The notes under the pieces were generated by a model. The model saw nothing but the letters and a program-made list of their open reading frames with translations. It had not been told where the DNA came from and made no database searches. Of a stretch of 64,000 bases of DNA, positions 8,881 to 17,892 are shown piece after piece. Numbering within the stretch: position 1 is the first letter of the stretch; the number at the start of each line of letters is the position of its first letter. The translations under genes were made by a program, and so were the position numbers. Location of the stretch: positions 53,180 to 117,179 of the forward strand of contig DYIF01000002.1 in NCBI GenBank assembly GCA_020723765.1. Reading direction: 5' to 3'. Source of the DNA: Elusimicrobium minutum (GTDB lineage Bacteria > Elusimicrobiota > Elusimicrobia > Elusimicrobiales > UBA9959).

Positions 8881-9862
8881 TTATTTTAATTTTCTGAGAT
8901 ATGAAATTATATGTATCTTCTATTATATATTCCATATCGTATTTAGGGGTCCAGTCGAAAACCTTTTTAGCTTTTTCGGATATACCTATTCTAAACCTGA
9001 CATCAGAGGGAGGAACAGGCATATTCTTAAATCCGGGAAAGCTTAAATTCGGATTTATTTTATTCCATATCTTTAAAGCTAACTCCCCCATCTCATAAGT
9101 ATTATTTCCGCATAAATTAAAATCGTCGTTAACTATGCCTTTTTTCATCATTTCGACAACAGCCTCGGATATATCTTTGGCATGAGTAAAAGTTCTAACC
9201 TGTTTTCCGTCTCCGAATATCTCAAAAGGAGATTGTTTTACCATAGCTTTATATATGAAATCGGGTATGACATGCGCCATACCGAACTCGACATCCCCGT
9301 CTTTTTTAACCTCGGGCAGTTCCCCGCTTCCGACCGCGTTAAAAGGTCTTATTATGAGATATTTAAGCCCAAATTCTTTATTTGCTCCTCTTACCATATA
9401 TTCTCCGAAAAGTTTTTGCATGCCGTAGTTTGTAAAAGGAACTATCTGGTTTGTGGCGTCTTCCTCGGTAGCTGGTCTCGTCATTCTTTCGTAAACCATA
9501 GAAGAAGAAAAATAAACGAAAATAGCATCGGGATTTACCGCTAAAGTGGAATCTATGGCATGAGCGATTATTTCGTTATTGTCTCTTGAAATTCTATAAG
9601 GTATTTTATGAAAATATTTTATTCCGCCTATCAGTGCGGCAAGACAAAAAACATAATCGTATCCTTTAAACTCCACGGGATACATCGCTCTTACGTCTTT
9701 TATCATAAGATTAAAATTTGGATGCGAATAAAAACTATGGTCCAAAAAGCCGTATTTTGAAAAATTATCCACCACCGTAACCTTATAACCGTTCTCCAAC
9801 AACTCCCTCGTTATATAAGAACCTATAAAACCGGCTCCGCCCAACATAAGAACTTTTTTCAT
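8873..9862 (-). CDS. NAD-dependent sugar epimerase/dehydratase (extended SDR)
   Basis: 329 residues. GGAGFIGSYIT at residues 8-18 is the NAD-binding GxxGxxG motif. The catalytic site is SSSMVYERM with the YGMQK (YxxxK) pair. ELPEVKKDG and IFGDGKQVRTFTHAKDISEAVV are typical substrate-domain segments of UDP-glucose 4-epimerase and dTDP-glucose dehydratase relatives. The enzyme probably converts a nucleotide sugar for the surface glycan. It has a strong Shine-Dalgarno AAGGAGG and is followed by the membrane protein gene with an 8-base overlap. The exact reaction (epimerase or dehydratase) is not resolved. Confidence 0.85.
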   Translation of the reverse strand: MKKVLMLGGAGFIGSYITRELLENGYKVTVVDNFSKYGFLDHSFYSHPNFNLMIKDVRAMYPVEFKGYDYVFCLAALIGGIKYFHKIPYRISRDNNEIIAHAIDSTLAVNPDAIFVYFSSSMVYERMTRPATEEDATNQIVPFTNYGMQKLFGEYMVRGANKEFGLKYLIIRPFNAVGSGELPEVKKDGDVEFGMAHVIPDFIYKAMVKQSPFEIFGDGKQVRTFTHAKDISEAVVEMMKKGIVNDDFNLCGNNTYEMGELALKIWNKINPNLSFPGFKNMPVPPSDVRFRIGISEKAKKVFDWTPKYDMEYIIEDTYNFISQKIKINV

Positions 9863-9894
9863 AAATCCTCCTTAGTAAATTTTATAAAATTAAG

Positions 9895-10725
9895 TCAACT
9901 ATCAGAAATACCCTTAAAAATCATTTTTATTTTTTCAAATTTATCCTTTTCAAATAAAATAACTTTACAAAAATCGAAAATAACGCTTTTTATTTCATAA
10001 AGGCAGTGAGAAGGAAAAAACTTAAAATAATTCTTTATTATATTAATGGCGTTTTTCGTCATATAATAATGCCTTGTTGGATGGTGATTTGTAACTCTTA
10101 TCTTAAAGAGCAAAAAATTATAAACCTTTAAACTTCCCAATTTATGATGAAGGCGAGAACCATTGTACCTTAACAATTCATATCCCTGTTTTCTTAATCT
10201 AAGAGAGTACTCGAAATCTATTCTATCCAAAAAATAATCTTCTCTAAATTTTCCCGCTTTTAAAAAAGCTTTAAGATTTAATATGCCGCCGGAGTTAATT
10301 GCAATTGAAATTTTTTGAAAATTTTCATTAACCTCATTTTCTGCTTTATCGCCTTCGTAAACTATTAAAGGAGAAATAATCCCTATCTTTTCTTTATCCC
10401 GACCGAATTTTTTTTCAAATTCGCCAATCATTTTTAAAACTCCGTTAGGCTCGAAATAACTATCCTGGTCCATAGTTAAAAGCCAATCATATCCTTCTTT
10501 AACGGCCATTTCGCAAACATAATTTAAAGCGTAACCTATACCCATATTTTTGCCTACCGAAAAATATTTGACTTTATTTATTTTTTCTATTTCGACTATT
10601 AATTCGGTTTTAATCTCGGAGTTATCAAAAACATATAGCAGCTCAATATCTTTTATATAACTGTCTATGTTTAATATTACCGATTCATCGGGATTATATA
10701 AAACCACTACTCCGGCTATCTTCAC
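9895..10725 (-). CDS. GT2 rhamnosyltransferase-like protein
   Basis: 276 residues. The N-terminus MKIAGVVVLYNPDESVILNI and the segments YVFDNSE, GKNMGIGYALN, LLTMDQDSYFEPNGV and FLDRIDFEYSLRLR follow the RfbF/RhlC-like branch of GT2, often rhamnosyltransferases in O-antigen clusters. The DQDS motif is the metal site. Its start overlaps the stop of the upstream GT9 gene by four bases (ATGA), which means coupled translation. The sugar assignment comes from family likeness only. Confidence 0.8.
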   Translation of the reverse strand: MKIAGVVVLYNPDESVILNIDSYIKDIELLYVFDNSEIKTELIVEIEKINKVKYFSVGKNMGIGYALNYVCEMAVKEGYDWLLTMDQDSYFEPNGVLKMIGEFEKKFGRDKEKIGIISPLIVYEGDKAENEVNENFQKISIAINSGGILNLKAFLKAGKFREDYFLDRIDFEYSLRLRKQGYELLRYNGSRLHHKLGSLKVYNFLLFKIRVTNHHPTRHYYMTKNAINIIKNYFKFFPSHCLYEIKSVIFDFCKVILFEKDKFEKIKMIFKGISDS

Positions 10726-11873
10726 TGTCTCTCCTTTTCAATTTTTTTAAATTCGCTCAAAATATCGATATCCATACACTCATAATCGCAATCCTTTCTT
10801 ATATACCAGTTACAGGGAGAACAAAAAATATCTTTTTTAATAACACGGGATCTATCTCCTAAAGGACCGAACCTTTTAACATCTACTCCGCCGGAAAATA
10901 TAACAAGAGAATATAAATTCAAAAGGCTGCATATCTGTCCCACAAAACTATCCAGTGTCACAGTTAAAAAAGAGTTTTTTAAAATTAAAACAAGCTCTCC
11001 TATGGATAATTCGCCCGCTAAATTCATAGCATTATTAAGACCTTTAAAATAATTATTTATATACCCCGATTCTTCTCTGGAACCGGTAAATACGATTTTA
11101 TACTTTGAAGAAGAATAATTAAAAAGTTCTATCCATTTTTTTATATCTATCATTTTTCTTCCGTCCCTCGAAACGATATGAAACACCAAATATTTATCTT
11201 TATTTATACCGTATTTATTTAACAAATCCGCATCGTTCAAATCCGATGCGAGATAATTAAAATTTATTGGTTTAGATAATTTATACAAAGAGATATCCCA
11301 TAAAGGCCTTATTACGTCGAAAAAATGCTCGGTTTCATGAACGCCTTCTCGCCATATAATTTTTTTATCGCAAAAAAAACCAAAACCCGCCGTTTGATAA
11401 CCGAATATACGCTTAACTCCGGTTAATCCCAAAATCAAAAGGGTATTGGGGAAAGAGGCTCTCAAATCGAAGGCTATATCTGGATTTGTTTTTTTTATCT
11501 TCAAAAAAGCTTTTAAAAAACTTATTAGGGATTTATATATCCTAACAAAAAAATTTTTCTCAGAACTTAAAAAGAAAGAATCATATATTATAATTTCGTT
11601 TATATTAGGATTTTTTTCTATCAGTTTTAAAGACCAACTTGAGCATAAAAAATAAATTTTAGAATTAGGACATCTTTCCTTTATTTCTTCCAAAACTTTA
11701 ATGGAAAGAAAAACATCTCCCAAATGCCCTATGTTTGATATTAATATTTTTTCGGGTTTAAAATCGGTTGGAATCTCTTTATGTTTTATAAGCTTTTCGC
11801 CTATAAAATCCAAAACGGCAAAAAAAACAATTAAAGCCTTGTTTCTAAAAAAGTATTTATTTTTTAACTTCAT
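10722..11873 (-). CDS. GT9 heptosyltransferase-like protein
   Basis: 383 residues. LISNIGHLGDVFLSIKVLEEI near residue 45 is the GT9 N-terminal signature (ADP-heptose:LPS heptosyltransferase family); KYLVFHIVSRDGRKMIDIKKW and FTGSREESGYIN are the C-terminal nucleotide-binding elements, followed by LDSFVGQICSLLN. The C-terminal CSPCNWYIRKDCDYECM resembles the C-x2-C-type tail seen in WaaF-like proteins. It probably adds a heptose or related sugar to LPS core or a glycan. Both ends overlap their neighbours by four bases, so it is a fully embedded operon gene. A second GT9 gene lies at 58109. Confidence 0.85.
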   Translation of the reverse strand: MKLKNKYFFRNKALIVFFAVLDFIGEKLIKHKEIPTDFKPEKILISNIGHLGDVFLSIKVLEEIKERCPNSKIYFLCSSWSLKLIEKNPNINEIIIYDSFFLSSEKNFFVRIYKSLISFLKAFLKIKKTNPDIAFDLRASFPNTLLILGLTGVKRIFGYQTAGFGFFCDKKIIWREGVHETEHFFDVIRPLWDISLYKLSKPINFNYLASDLNDADLLNKYGINKDKYLVFHIVSRDGRKMIDIKKWIELFNYSSSKYKIVFTGSREESGYINNYFKGLNNAMNLAGELSIGELVLILKNSFLTVTLDSFVGQICSLLNLYSLVIFSGGVDVKRFGPLGDRSRVIKKDIFCSPCNWYIRKDCDYECMDIDILSEFKKIEKERQ

Positions 11874-12901
11874 AAATTTTCTTTTATTATAAATTTTTTA
11901 AAAGTTTTTCTATATATAAATCTTAAGAATTTTAATACAAATGTCGGCACAATTAAAAGAATAAAAGTTTTATACCAAAATTTAGGATATTTGTAATAAT
12001 AATTTAAGCATTTTTTAAAAAGGTAAATATAATCATCCCAGGAAAACTTATTCTCCATTTTTCCTATCCAGACATAACTAAAAACATGAATAGTTGAAAT
12101 CTTAGCCATTAGTGAATGATAAGCTTTGGAATCTCTACCAAAAACATCACCAGCTATTTTTTCATAACCTATAATATCTAACTTAATTCTGTTCAAAAAA
12201 ACATCTGATAAAAAAGAGTCATTATTACTTCTCCAACCAACACATCTTTTAGAAATATATTTCCAATAAGGTTTTTTATTTATCATATTAAAAATTACAA
12301 AAATATGAACATAAGCATTAAAGTATTCACTAATTTTATATCTGTTAATTTCTAATATATTATCCCATAACCGCTTATTAATAATTTGACCAGAAATATA
12401 GCCAAAATAATCTCCTAAATAATATACTATATCTTCAACCTCAGTAAAAAGGAAATCGAAAGTTAACTTTCCATAGGCAATAGGTTTTTCTCTTAATCTA
12501 TTTTTTAAACTATAATCATAAGCATACCTATTAACGCTAATTCCAACAACATCAGGGGTTTCTCGAAGACTTTCAAGCACATAATCAATCCCGCCTTTCT
12601 CTATAACATCATCACTTCCCATAAGCCAGCAAAATTCTCCGTTAGCTATTTCTACGCATTTTAAATAATTCCTATCAGCCCCCATATTTCTATCCCACCT
12701 AAAATAAACAAAATTTTTAAATTTATTTTTATAGATATTTATAATTTCTTCGGTGTTGTCAGTAGAAGCATTATCACTTATAGCAATTTCTATAATATTT
12801 TGATTTTTTTCGTCTATCTGAGACAAAATGCTCTCGAACAAATCCGGAAGGAATTTTGCTCTATTATAGGTAGGAATAGATATAGAAAGTTTAGCCGACA
12901 T
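11870..12901 (-). CDS. Family 2 glycosyltransferase (GDP-mannose/abequosyl-type)
   Basis: 343 residues. LSISIPTYNRAKFLPDLFESI, ISDNASTDNTEEIINIY and CWLMGSDDVIEKGG give a standard GT2 N-terminal domain with the metal-binding aspartates in GSDD. A hydrophobic C-terminal segment (FILLIVPTFVLKFLRFIY) may bind the membrane. The start overlaps the flippase gene by 11 bases. Its DNA is visibly poorer in G+C and CpG than the flanking operon genes, in common with the flippase, which suggests that the two were acquired together. Confidence 0.85.
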   Translation of the reverse strand: MSAKLSISIPTYNRAKFLPDLFESILSQIDEKNQNIIEIAISDNASTDNTEEIINIYKNKFKNFVYFRWDRNMGADRNYLKCVEIANGEFCWLMGSDDVIEKGGIDYVLESLRETPDVVGISVNRYAYDYSLKNRLREKPIAYGKLTFDFLFTEVEDIVYYLGDYFGYISGQIINKRLWDNILEINRYKISEYFNAYVHIFVIFNMINKKPYWKYISKRCVGWRSNNDSFLSDVFLNRIKLDIIGYEKIAGDVFGRDSKAYHSLMAKISTIHVFSYVWIGKMENKFSWDDYIYLFKKCLNYYYKYPKFWYKTFILLIVPTFVLKFLRFIYRKTFKKFIIKENL

Positions 12902-14210
12902 ATTTTCCCCTATTAAACAAATACTTGTTAGAATAATACCAAAGTCCTATAGTAACCGTTAATAAAAAAGAAAGAATCAAACCTAAAATAATCCCATATA
13001 CACCAATCTTTTTAACAAAAAAAAACTGAGCAAAAACTGATATCAAAGCCTGAAAAGGAACCAGAATATAAAAAGGTTTTAAAACATTTCCGCTTTGTAA
13101 AACCATAGAGTACATATCAGTCCAAATTCTTAATATATAATAAAAACCGAATAAAATTATCAACTCAAACGATATTTCAATGTTTGTACTTGAAGCTAAC
13201 AAATTTATTATTATATCTTTAAAAACGATAAAACAAAAAATAAAAAAAATCATATAAATAATTCCCAATCTGATATATTTTTTTGTTTTAATTTTAACTT
13301 CTTCTAAATCTCCTTTTGATATTTTTTCCGAAAACACAGGCCAGAGGGAAGCTAAAACGGAATTATATATAAAAAATCCAAACATAAAAACTTTGGAAAC
13401 TATATTATAAACCACTATTTCTTTAGTGGAAAGCGTTTTTGCCATTACTATATAATCTATTTGTAAAACAATTGATGCCATAAAAGCAAAAATCCAAAAT
13501 CTAAATCCTCTCTTATAAATCATAGCAATAAGACGTAAATTATCTTTTAAAAAAAAGACAAAATTAAAAGGAATAATTCTTTTCAGTATAAAAAAAATAG
13601 AAATTAGAAGTGATGGTGAAAAGTAAATTAAAAAAACAAATAAAATACCATTTTGATTATTTTTCAATTCTTCTTTATAAAAAAACAAAATAAAGAAAGA
13701 TATAAGATATGAGATAGTAGGAATAATATGAGAAATATACCCTTTCATCTCAGCATACCAGATTTTATACATTGAATTTGAAAGGTTCATTAATACAAAT
13801 ACACTTCCAGAAATAAAAAAAACAGTAAAAATCTCCTTTTTATTTAAAAAATTAAATTCGCCTAAAACAAATTTAGAAAGAAAAGGCGAAATAAAATATA
13901 AAATTAATATGCATAATAAGCTTAAAAATAACAAAGAAAAAAAGAAAACTTTTACCAAAATATCATAATTTTTACTTTTTACTCTATATTCTGAAATATA
14001 ATTTTGTATACTTACCCCGGAACCCAAATCGCAAAGCATAAACCAACCCATAATTCCGAGAATAACGGAAAATACGGCATACTTATTTACTCCAAGGATA
14101 TCTATTAAAATTTTTACCATATATATCTGTATAAAAGAAGTAACTACTCGACTAACCCATGATGAACCAGCCACTAAAATATGCTCTGGAATAGATTTTA
14201 AGAAATTCAT
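12891..14210 (-). CDS. Polysaccharide flippase (Wzx/MATE-type, MviN superfamily)
   Basis: 439 residues with about twelve hydrophobic segments. The N-terminus (VAGSSWVSRVVTSFIQIYMVKILIDILG, quoted in parts: SSWVSRVVTSF, YMVKILIDILG) and AVFSVILGIMGWFMLCDLGSG followed by SIQNYISEYR are typical of O-antigen translocases, which flip undecaprenyl-linked sugar units across the inner membrane. It lies between an MBL-hydrolase gene and a GT2 gene in the same operon. A Wzy polymerase was not identified with certainty nearby. Much of its DNA is CpG-poor and very AT-rich compared with neighbours. Confidence 0.85.
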   Translation of the reverse strand: MNFLKSIPEHILVAGSSWVSRVVTSFIQIYMVKILIDILGVNKYAVFSVILGIMGWFMLCDLGSGVSIQNYISEYRVKSKNYDILVKVFFFSLLFLSLLCILILYFISPFLSKFVLGEFNFLNKKEIFTVFFISGSVFVLMNLSNSMYKIWYAEMKGYISHIIPTISYLISFFILFFYKEELKNNQNGILFVFLIYFSPSLLISIFFILKRIIPFNFVFFLKDNLRLIAMIYKRGFRFWIFAFMASIVLQIDYIVMAKTLSTKEIVVYNIVSKVFMFGFFIYNSVLASLWPVFSEKISKGDLEEVKIKTKKYIRLGIIYMIFFIFCFIVFKDIIINLLASSTNIEISFELIILFGFYYILRIWTDMYSMVLQSGNVLKPFYILVPFQALISVFAQFFFVKKIGVYGIILGLILSFLLTVTIGLWYYSNKYLFNRGKYVG

Positions 14211-14215
14211 AAATA

Positions 14216-14947
14216 TTATTTTATGTTCAATCTTTCGTTAATAGTCAAATATTTATCAGCAGCAAAATGAGTAAGAGCCAATTTTTTCGAATTCGATTGG
14301 ATTTTCAATTTTAAAGCTGTTTGCGGATTGAGATGAGGCCATAGTTTGTTATCTTCATTTGGTAGATAAGAACATTCCGTAATAAGCAAATCGCTATTTA
14401 AAGACAACCTAACGGCATTTTCACAATAACCCGTGTCTGATATCACAGATATTACTTTACCGTTTATTTCAAACCTGAAGCCTAAAGTTTTAACGGAATG
14501 AATAAGGTCATCAAAAACTAATTTAAAAGGCAAATTTATTTTATTCTTGCCCAATTCAAAAATTTTAACTTTATATTTAAATTTAGAAAAAGGAACAGTA
14601 TAATCTTTTGAAACTATATTATTTAATATTTTTTTCATCCCTTTTCTTATAAATATATTAAGACCCGACTTAAATTTAAATTTACAAAGCAAATGCAAAC
14701 CGCATATATGGTCTAAATGAAAATGAGATATAAACAAATAAGATGGTTTAGAAAAATCCGCATATTTTTCCAATCTATGTATCCCAAACCCTGCGTCTAT
14801 TATTATATTAAAACTTTTATTTTTTATTAATGTAGATATAGTACTGCCGGTAGGAGTATCATACCAGCCGTTTGTTCCCAAGAATATCACATCCGAATTT
14901 CCAACTTTTAACTTAAAATTATCTCTTGCAATTATAAATTTACTCAT
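14216..14947 (-). CDS. Metallo-beta-lactamase-fold hydrolase (RNase Z/PhnP-like)
   Basis: 243 residues from the ATG at 14947; a TTG at 14953 is the alternative, but AGGA lies at better distance from the ATG. Motifs: FLGTNGWYDTPTGS, LFISHFHLDHICGL (HxHxDH zinc site), ISDTGYCENAV, LLITECSYLP and LALTHFAADKYL. These are the zinc ligands of RNase Z or PhnP-like phosphodiesterases, so the protein should be a zinc-dependent phosphodiesterase. It is the first gene of the minus-strand polysaccharide operon, only five bases before the flippase, but its substrate is not shown by the context. Confidence 0.8.
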   Translation of the reverse strand: MSKFIIARDNFKLKVGNSDVIFLGTNGWYDTPTGSTISTLIKNKSFNIIIDAGFGIHRLEKYADFSKPSYLFISHFHLDHICGLHLLCKFKFKSGLNIFIRKGMKKILNNIVSKDYTVPFSKFKYKVKIFELGKNKINLPFKLVFDDLIHSVKTLGFRFEINGKVISVISDTGYCENAVRLSLNSDLLITECSYLPNEDNKLWPHLNPQTALKLKIQSNSKKLALTHFAADKYLTINERLNIK

Positions 14948-15006
14948 TGCCAAATTCCTGTTTAGATATTACTCTTATTAACCATAAATATTTTACCATT
15001 TTTAAA

Positions 15007-15012
15007 TATAAT
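15007..15012 (+). promoter_or_regulatory. -10 box of a predicted leaderless promoter for the radical SAM gene
   Basis: TATAAT, six bases, then ATG at 15019, with no Shine-Dalgarno sequence. This decides the start at 15019 over the upstream ATG-less extension from 14947. Confidence 0.5.
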
Positions 15013-15018
15013 ATACTT

Positions 15019-16788
15019 ATGTCTTTTATACCGATTACAATGGAAGAAATAAAAAGAAAAGGCTGGGATAGCGTGGATGTGGTATTGATAACCCCGGACG
15101 CCTATGTGGACCATCCGTCTTTCGCTATGGCCGTAATAGGAAGAGTTATAGAAGAAGAAGGATTTAAACTCGCCATACTTTCTCAACCGGATTGGAAAGA
15201 TATCAAAGAATTCAGGAAATTCGGAAAACCCAACTTATGCTACGCCATATCGAGCGGAAACATGGATTCGATGATAAATAAATATACTCACAATAAAAAA
15301 ATAAGATCCGAAGACGATTACTCACCTGGCGGTAAAACCGGAAAAAGACCGGACAGAGCTTTGATAGTTTATGCCAATATGGCGAAAATGGCTTATCCGG
15401 ATGTTCCCGTAATATTGGGCGGGATAGAAGCCACAATGAGAAAATTTGTCCATTACGATTACTGGTCCGATACTTTAAGAAAACCCATACTTTTAGATTC
15501 AAAAGCCGATTTGCTTGTTTACGGCATGGGAGAAAAAACCGTTATCCAGATACTTAAAAGATTAAAAGAAGAAAAGGATATAAAAAAAATAAGGGATATA
15601 AGGGGAACGGTTTATAAAATAGGTTTAAGCGAGATAGAAACCTTCAAAAACAAGCCAGAGTATATTATTTTACCGTCATATGAGGAACTAATAAAAGATA
15701 AAATAAAATTCGCTCAAATGACTAAAATTATTTACGATAACCTAAATCCGTATTACTCTAAAAAACTTATTCAACTCTCAGACACAAGAGCCGTAGTATC
15801 CAACGAACCGCAGTTTCCTCTAACCACTGCCGAGATGGACAGGATATACGAGCTTCCATTTACATATAAACCTCATCCTTATTACAAAGAAAAAATACCA
15901 GCATACGAAACGGTTAAAAATTCGATAGTAATTCACAGAGGTTGTTTCGGAGGATGCTCCTTTTGTTCCTTAGCTTATCACCAGGGCAAATTCATACAAT
16001 CGAGAAGCAGAGATTCGATAATAAAAGAGATTAAAAAATTATCCGAAAAAGAAAAAATAGTAATAACCGACATAGGCGGACCTTCCGCAAATATGTATAT
16101 GATAAAAGGGAAAAATGCTCAAATATGCAAAAAATGCGTTAAAAATTCCTGTTTGTATCCCCGGATATGCTCAAATCTTAATATGGATTTTAGTTATCTT
16201 ATAAATTTAATGAAAGAAATAAGGAATATCGATAATGTTAAAAAAATATTCGTGGCAAGCGGGATAAGAATGGATATGGCTTTGGAATCGGATGAATACA
16301 TAAAAGAAATAGCCATGCACCACACAAGCGGTCAGTTAAAAGTTGCTCCGGAGCATACCCAGAAAAAAATTTTGGATTTAATGAAAAAGCCCGAAATAAA
16401 CATTTTTTTGGAATTTGAAAATAAGTTTAAAAAATATTCGAAAAAAATGGGTAAAGAGCAGTATCTCGTGACATATTTTATATCCGCTTACCCCGGAACG
16501 ACTTTAGACGACGCTATAGATATGGCCGTTTTTTTAAAAAAACATAATCTAAAGCCCTTACAGATAAACGATTTTTTGCCTGCCCCGGGAGAATACGCTA
16601 CGGCTATTTATTACTCAGAAATAAATCCAGAAAATATGGAAAAAGTTTATGTGCCCAAAAAAGATTCGGAACGAAAACTTCATAGGGCGTTGATTCAGTA
16701 TTTTAAAAGAGAAAACATACCGCTTATAATAAAAGCTCTTAAATTGACAAAAAGAACGAATCTTATTCCTTTTTTTGTAAAGAGTTAA
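15019..16788 (+). CDS. ygiQ: YgiQ family radical SAM protein (UPF0313)
   Basis: 589 residues from MSFIPITMEEIKRKGWD, the usual N-terminus of the family; the frame runs further upstream to 14947 but the extra 24 residues lack family likeness. Domains: N-terminal cobalamin-binding-like region (VVLITPDAYVDHPSF; ILGGIEATMRKFVHYDYWSD), then the radical SAM core with HRGCFGGCSFC (CxxxCxxC, [4Fe-4S] ligands) near residue 310, QSRSRDSI, and VAPEHTQKKILDLM. ICKKCVKNSCLYPRIC supplies extra cysteines. It is an iron-sulfur enzyme of unknown reaction. It starts divergently from the polysaccharide operon and overlaps the RNase D gene tail to tail by 26 bases. Confidence 0.92.
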   Translation: MSFIPITMEEIKRKGWDSVDVVLITPDAYVDHPSFAMAVIGRVIEEEGFKLAILSQPDWKDIKEFRKFGKPNLCYAISSGNMDSMINKYTHNKKIRSEDDYSPGGKTGKRPDRALIVYANMAKMAYPDVPVILGGIEATMRKFVHYDYWSDTLRKPILLDSKADLLVYGMGEKTVIQILKRLKEEKDIKKIRDIRGTVYKIGLSEIETFKNKPEYIILPSYEELIKDKIKFAQMTKIIYDNLNPYYSKKLIQLSDTRAVVSNEPQFPLTTAEMDRIYELPFTYKPHPYYKEKIPAYETVKNSIVIHRGCFGGCSFCSLAYHQGKFIQSRSRDSIIKEIKKLSEKEKIVITDIGGPSANMYMIKGKNAQICKKCVKNSCLYPRICSNLNMDFSYLINLMKEIRNIDNVKKIFVASGIRMDMALESDEYIKEIAMHHTSGQLKVAPEHTQKKILDLMKKPEINIFLEFENKFKKYSKKMGKEQYLVTYFISAYPGTTLDDAIDMAVFLKKHNLKPLQINDFLPAPGEYATAIYYSEINPENMEKVYVPKKDSERKLHRALIQYFKRENIPLIIKALKLTKRTNLIPFFVKS

Positions 16789-17890
16789 AGAAATTTATAA
16801 GGTCGTTGCCGTATTTTTCTATTCTTTTTTCATCCATCCCCAGTTCAACAAGTTTGTTTAAGTCTATTTTATCCAGTCGCGCTATTTGTTTTAATATATG
16901 AAGATCCACTATCAGTTCGCACGGAATTACGGTTTTTTCTGATTTTTCTCTTCTCCATTTTTTAAGCATCTTTAATTTTATCTCGTAATCGGTATTTCCC
17001 CCGTTTCTATAAAAGTTATTGTTAAAATACTTAACCTCACCTTCTATTACCGATTTTATGGAAGCTCTTATCCATTCTATATTTCTCACTATGCATCTAT
17101 TGTATAACTTGATATCTTTTGCGTTTAAAATCTCATCGTAATGTTTTGCTATATATAAAAGAAGTTCGTTTGTGATTATTTTAAAAGGTGGAAGATTCAA
17201 TTTTTGCGCCACCTCCTCCCTTTTTTTTACTATTTCTAAAAATATGGAAAACTCCATCCCTTCCATGCAATACGTATGAGCCATAGAGATATATTTTTCA
17301 AGCGTAAATTCGTTTGTTTTTGGAGGAGTTCTGGACAATTTTTCGCAAGTGTATCTAAACTCTTCATAAAGCCCTTTTTCTTTCAAGTCTTTTAAAAAAA
17401 TATCCCTTAGTTTTTTAAGATAATAAACGTCCATAGCGGCATAGTCCAACAGCTCGTTGTTTAAAGGCCTTTTCCCCCAATTGGTTTTTTGAAATTTTTT
17501 ATTAAGCTGGAAATTAAAATAGTTATTTACAAGATTTGAAAGAGATACGGCTTTTTTAAATATATATTTGGAAGCTATCATTATATCGAATATATTTACA
17601 AAATTAGATTTAATATTTTTTTTTATCATAGATATGTCGGAATAAGCCGAATGGAAAATTTTCTCGATAGAGTTTGATTCGAATACTTCCTTCATGGGAG
17701 TTATATCTACTTTCAAAGTATCTATCAAATATATCTTCCCGTTAAATTCCAGTTGAACAAGACATAATTTGTCGGCGTAAGAATAAAGCCCGTCAGATTC
17801 GCTGTCTATCGATATATAATCGGTTCCGGACAGCTCATTTATAAGTTTTTGAATTTGGTATTGATCTTCTATAAAGGTGTAATTTATCAT
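16763..17890 (-). CDS. rnd: Ribonuclease D-like 3'-5' exonuclease with HRDC domain
   Basis: 375 residues. DEDD exonuclease domain in residues 1-170: YISIDSESDGLYSY (Exo I, D and E), FHSAYSDISMIKKN (Exo II) and LLDYAAMDVYYLKKL (Exo III, YxxxD). The C-terminal part has two HRDC-like helical segments, the clearest being WRREKSEKTVIPCELIVD followed by LDKIDLNKLVELGM. RNase D trims the 3' ends of tRNA and other small RNA. It starts two bases after the stop of the reductase gene at 17893, within a minus-strand operon (19499 to 16763). The length equals bacterial RNase D (about 370). Confidence 0.9.
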   Translation of the reverse strand: MINYTFIEDQYQIQKLINELSGTDYISIDSESDGLYSYADKLCLVQLEFNGKIYLIDTLKVDITPMKEVFESNSIEKIFHSAYSDISMIKKNIKSNFVNIFDIMIASKYIFKKAVSLSNLVNNYFNFQLNKKFQKTNWGKRPLNNELLDYAAMDVYYLKKLRDIFLKDLKEKGLYEEFRYTCEKLSRTPPKTNEFTLEKYISMAHTYCMEGMEFSIFLEIVKKREEVAQKLNLPPFKIITNELLLYIAKHYDEILNAKDIKLYNRCIVRNIEWIRASIKSVIEGEVKYFNNNFYRNGGNTDYEIKLKMLKKWRREKSEKTVIPCELIVDLHILKQIARLDKIDLNKLVELGMDEKRIEKYGNDLINFFNSLQKKE

Positions 17891-17892
17891 AA

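Noticed and set aside
14947..15018. 24-residue N-terminal extension of the radical SAM protein
   Set aside because: It overlaps the divergent MBL gene start and lies upstream of the -10 box; family members start at MSFIPIT-like sequence.
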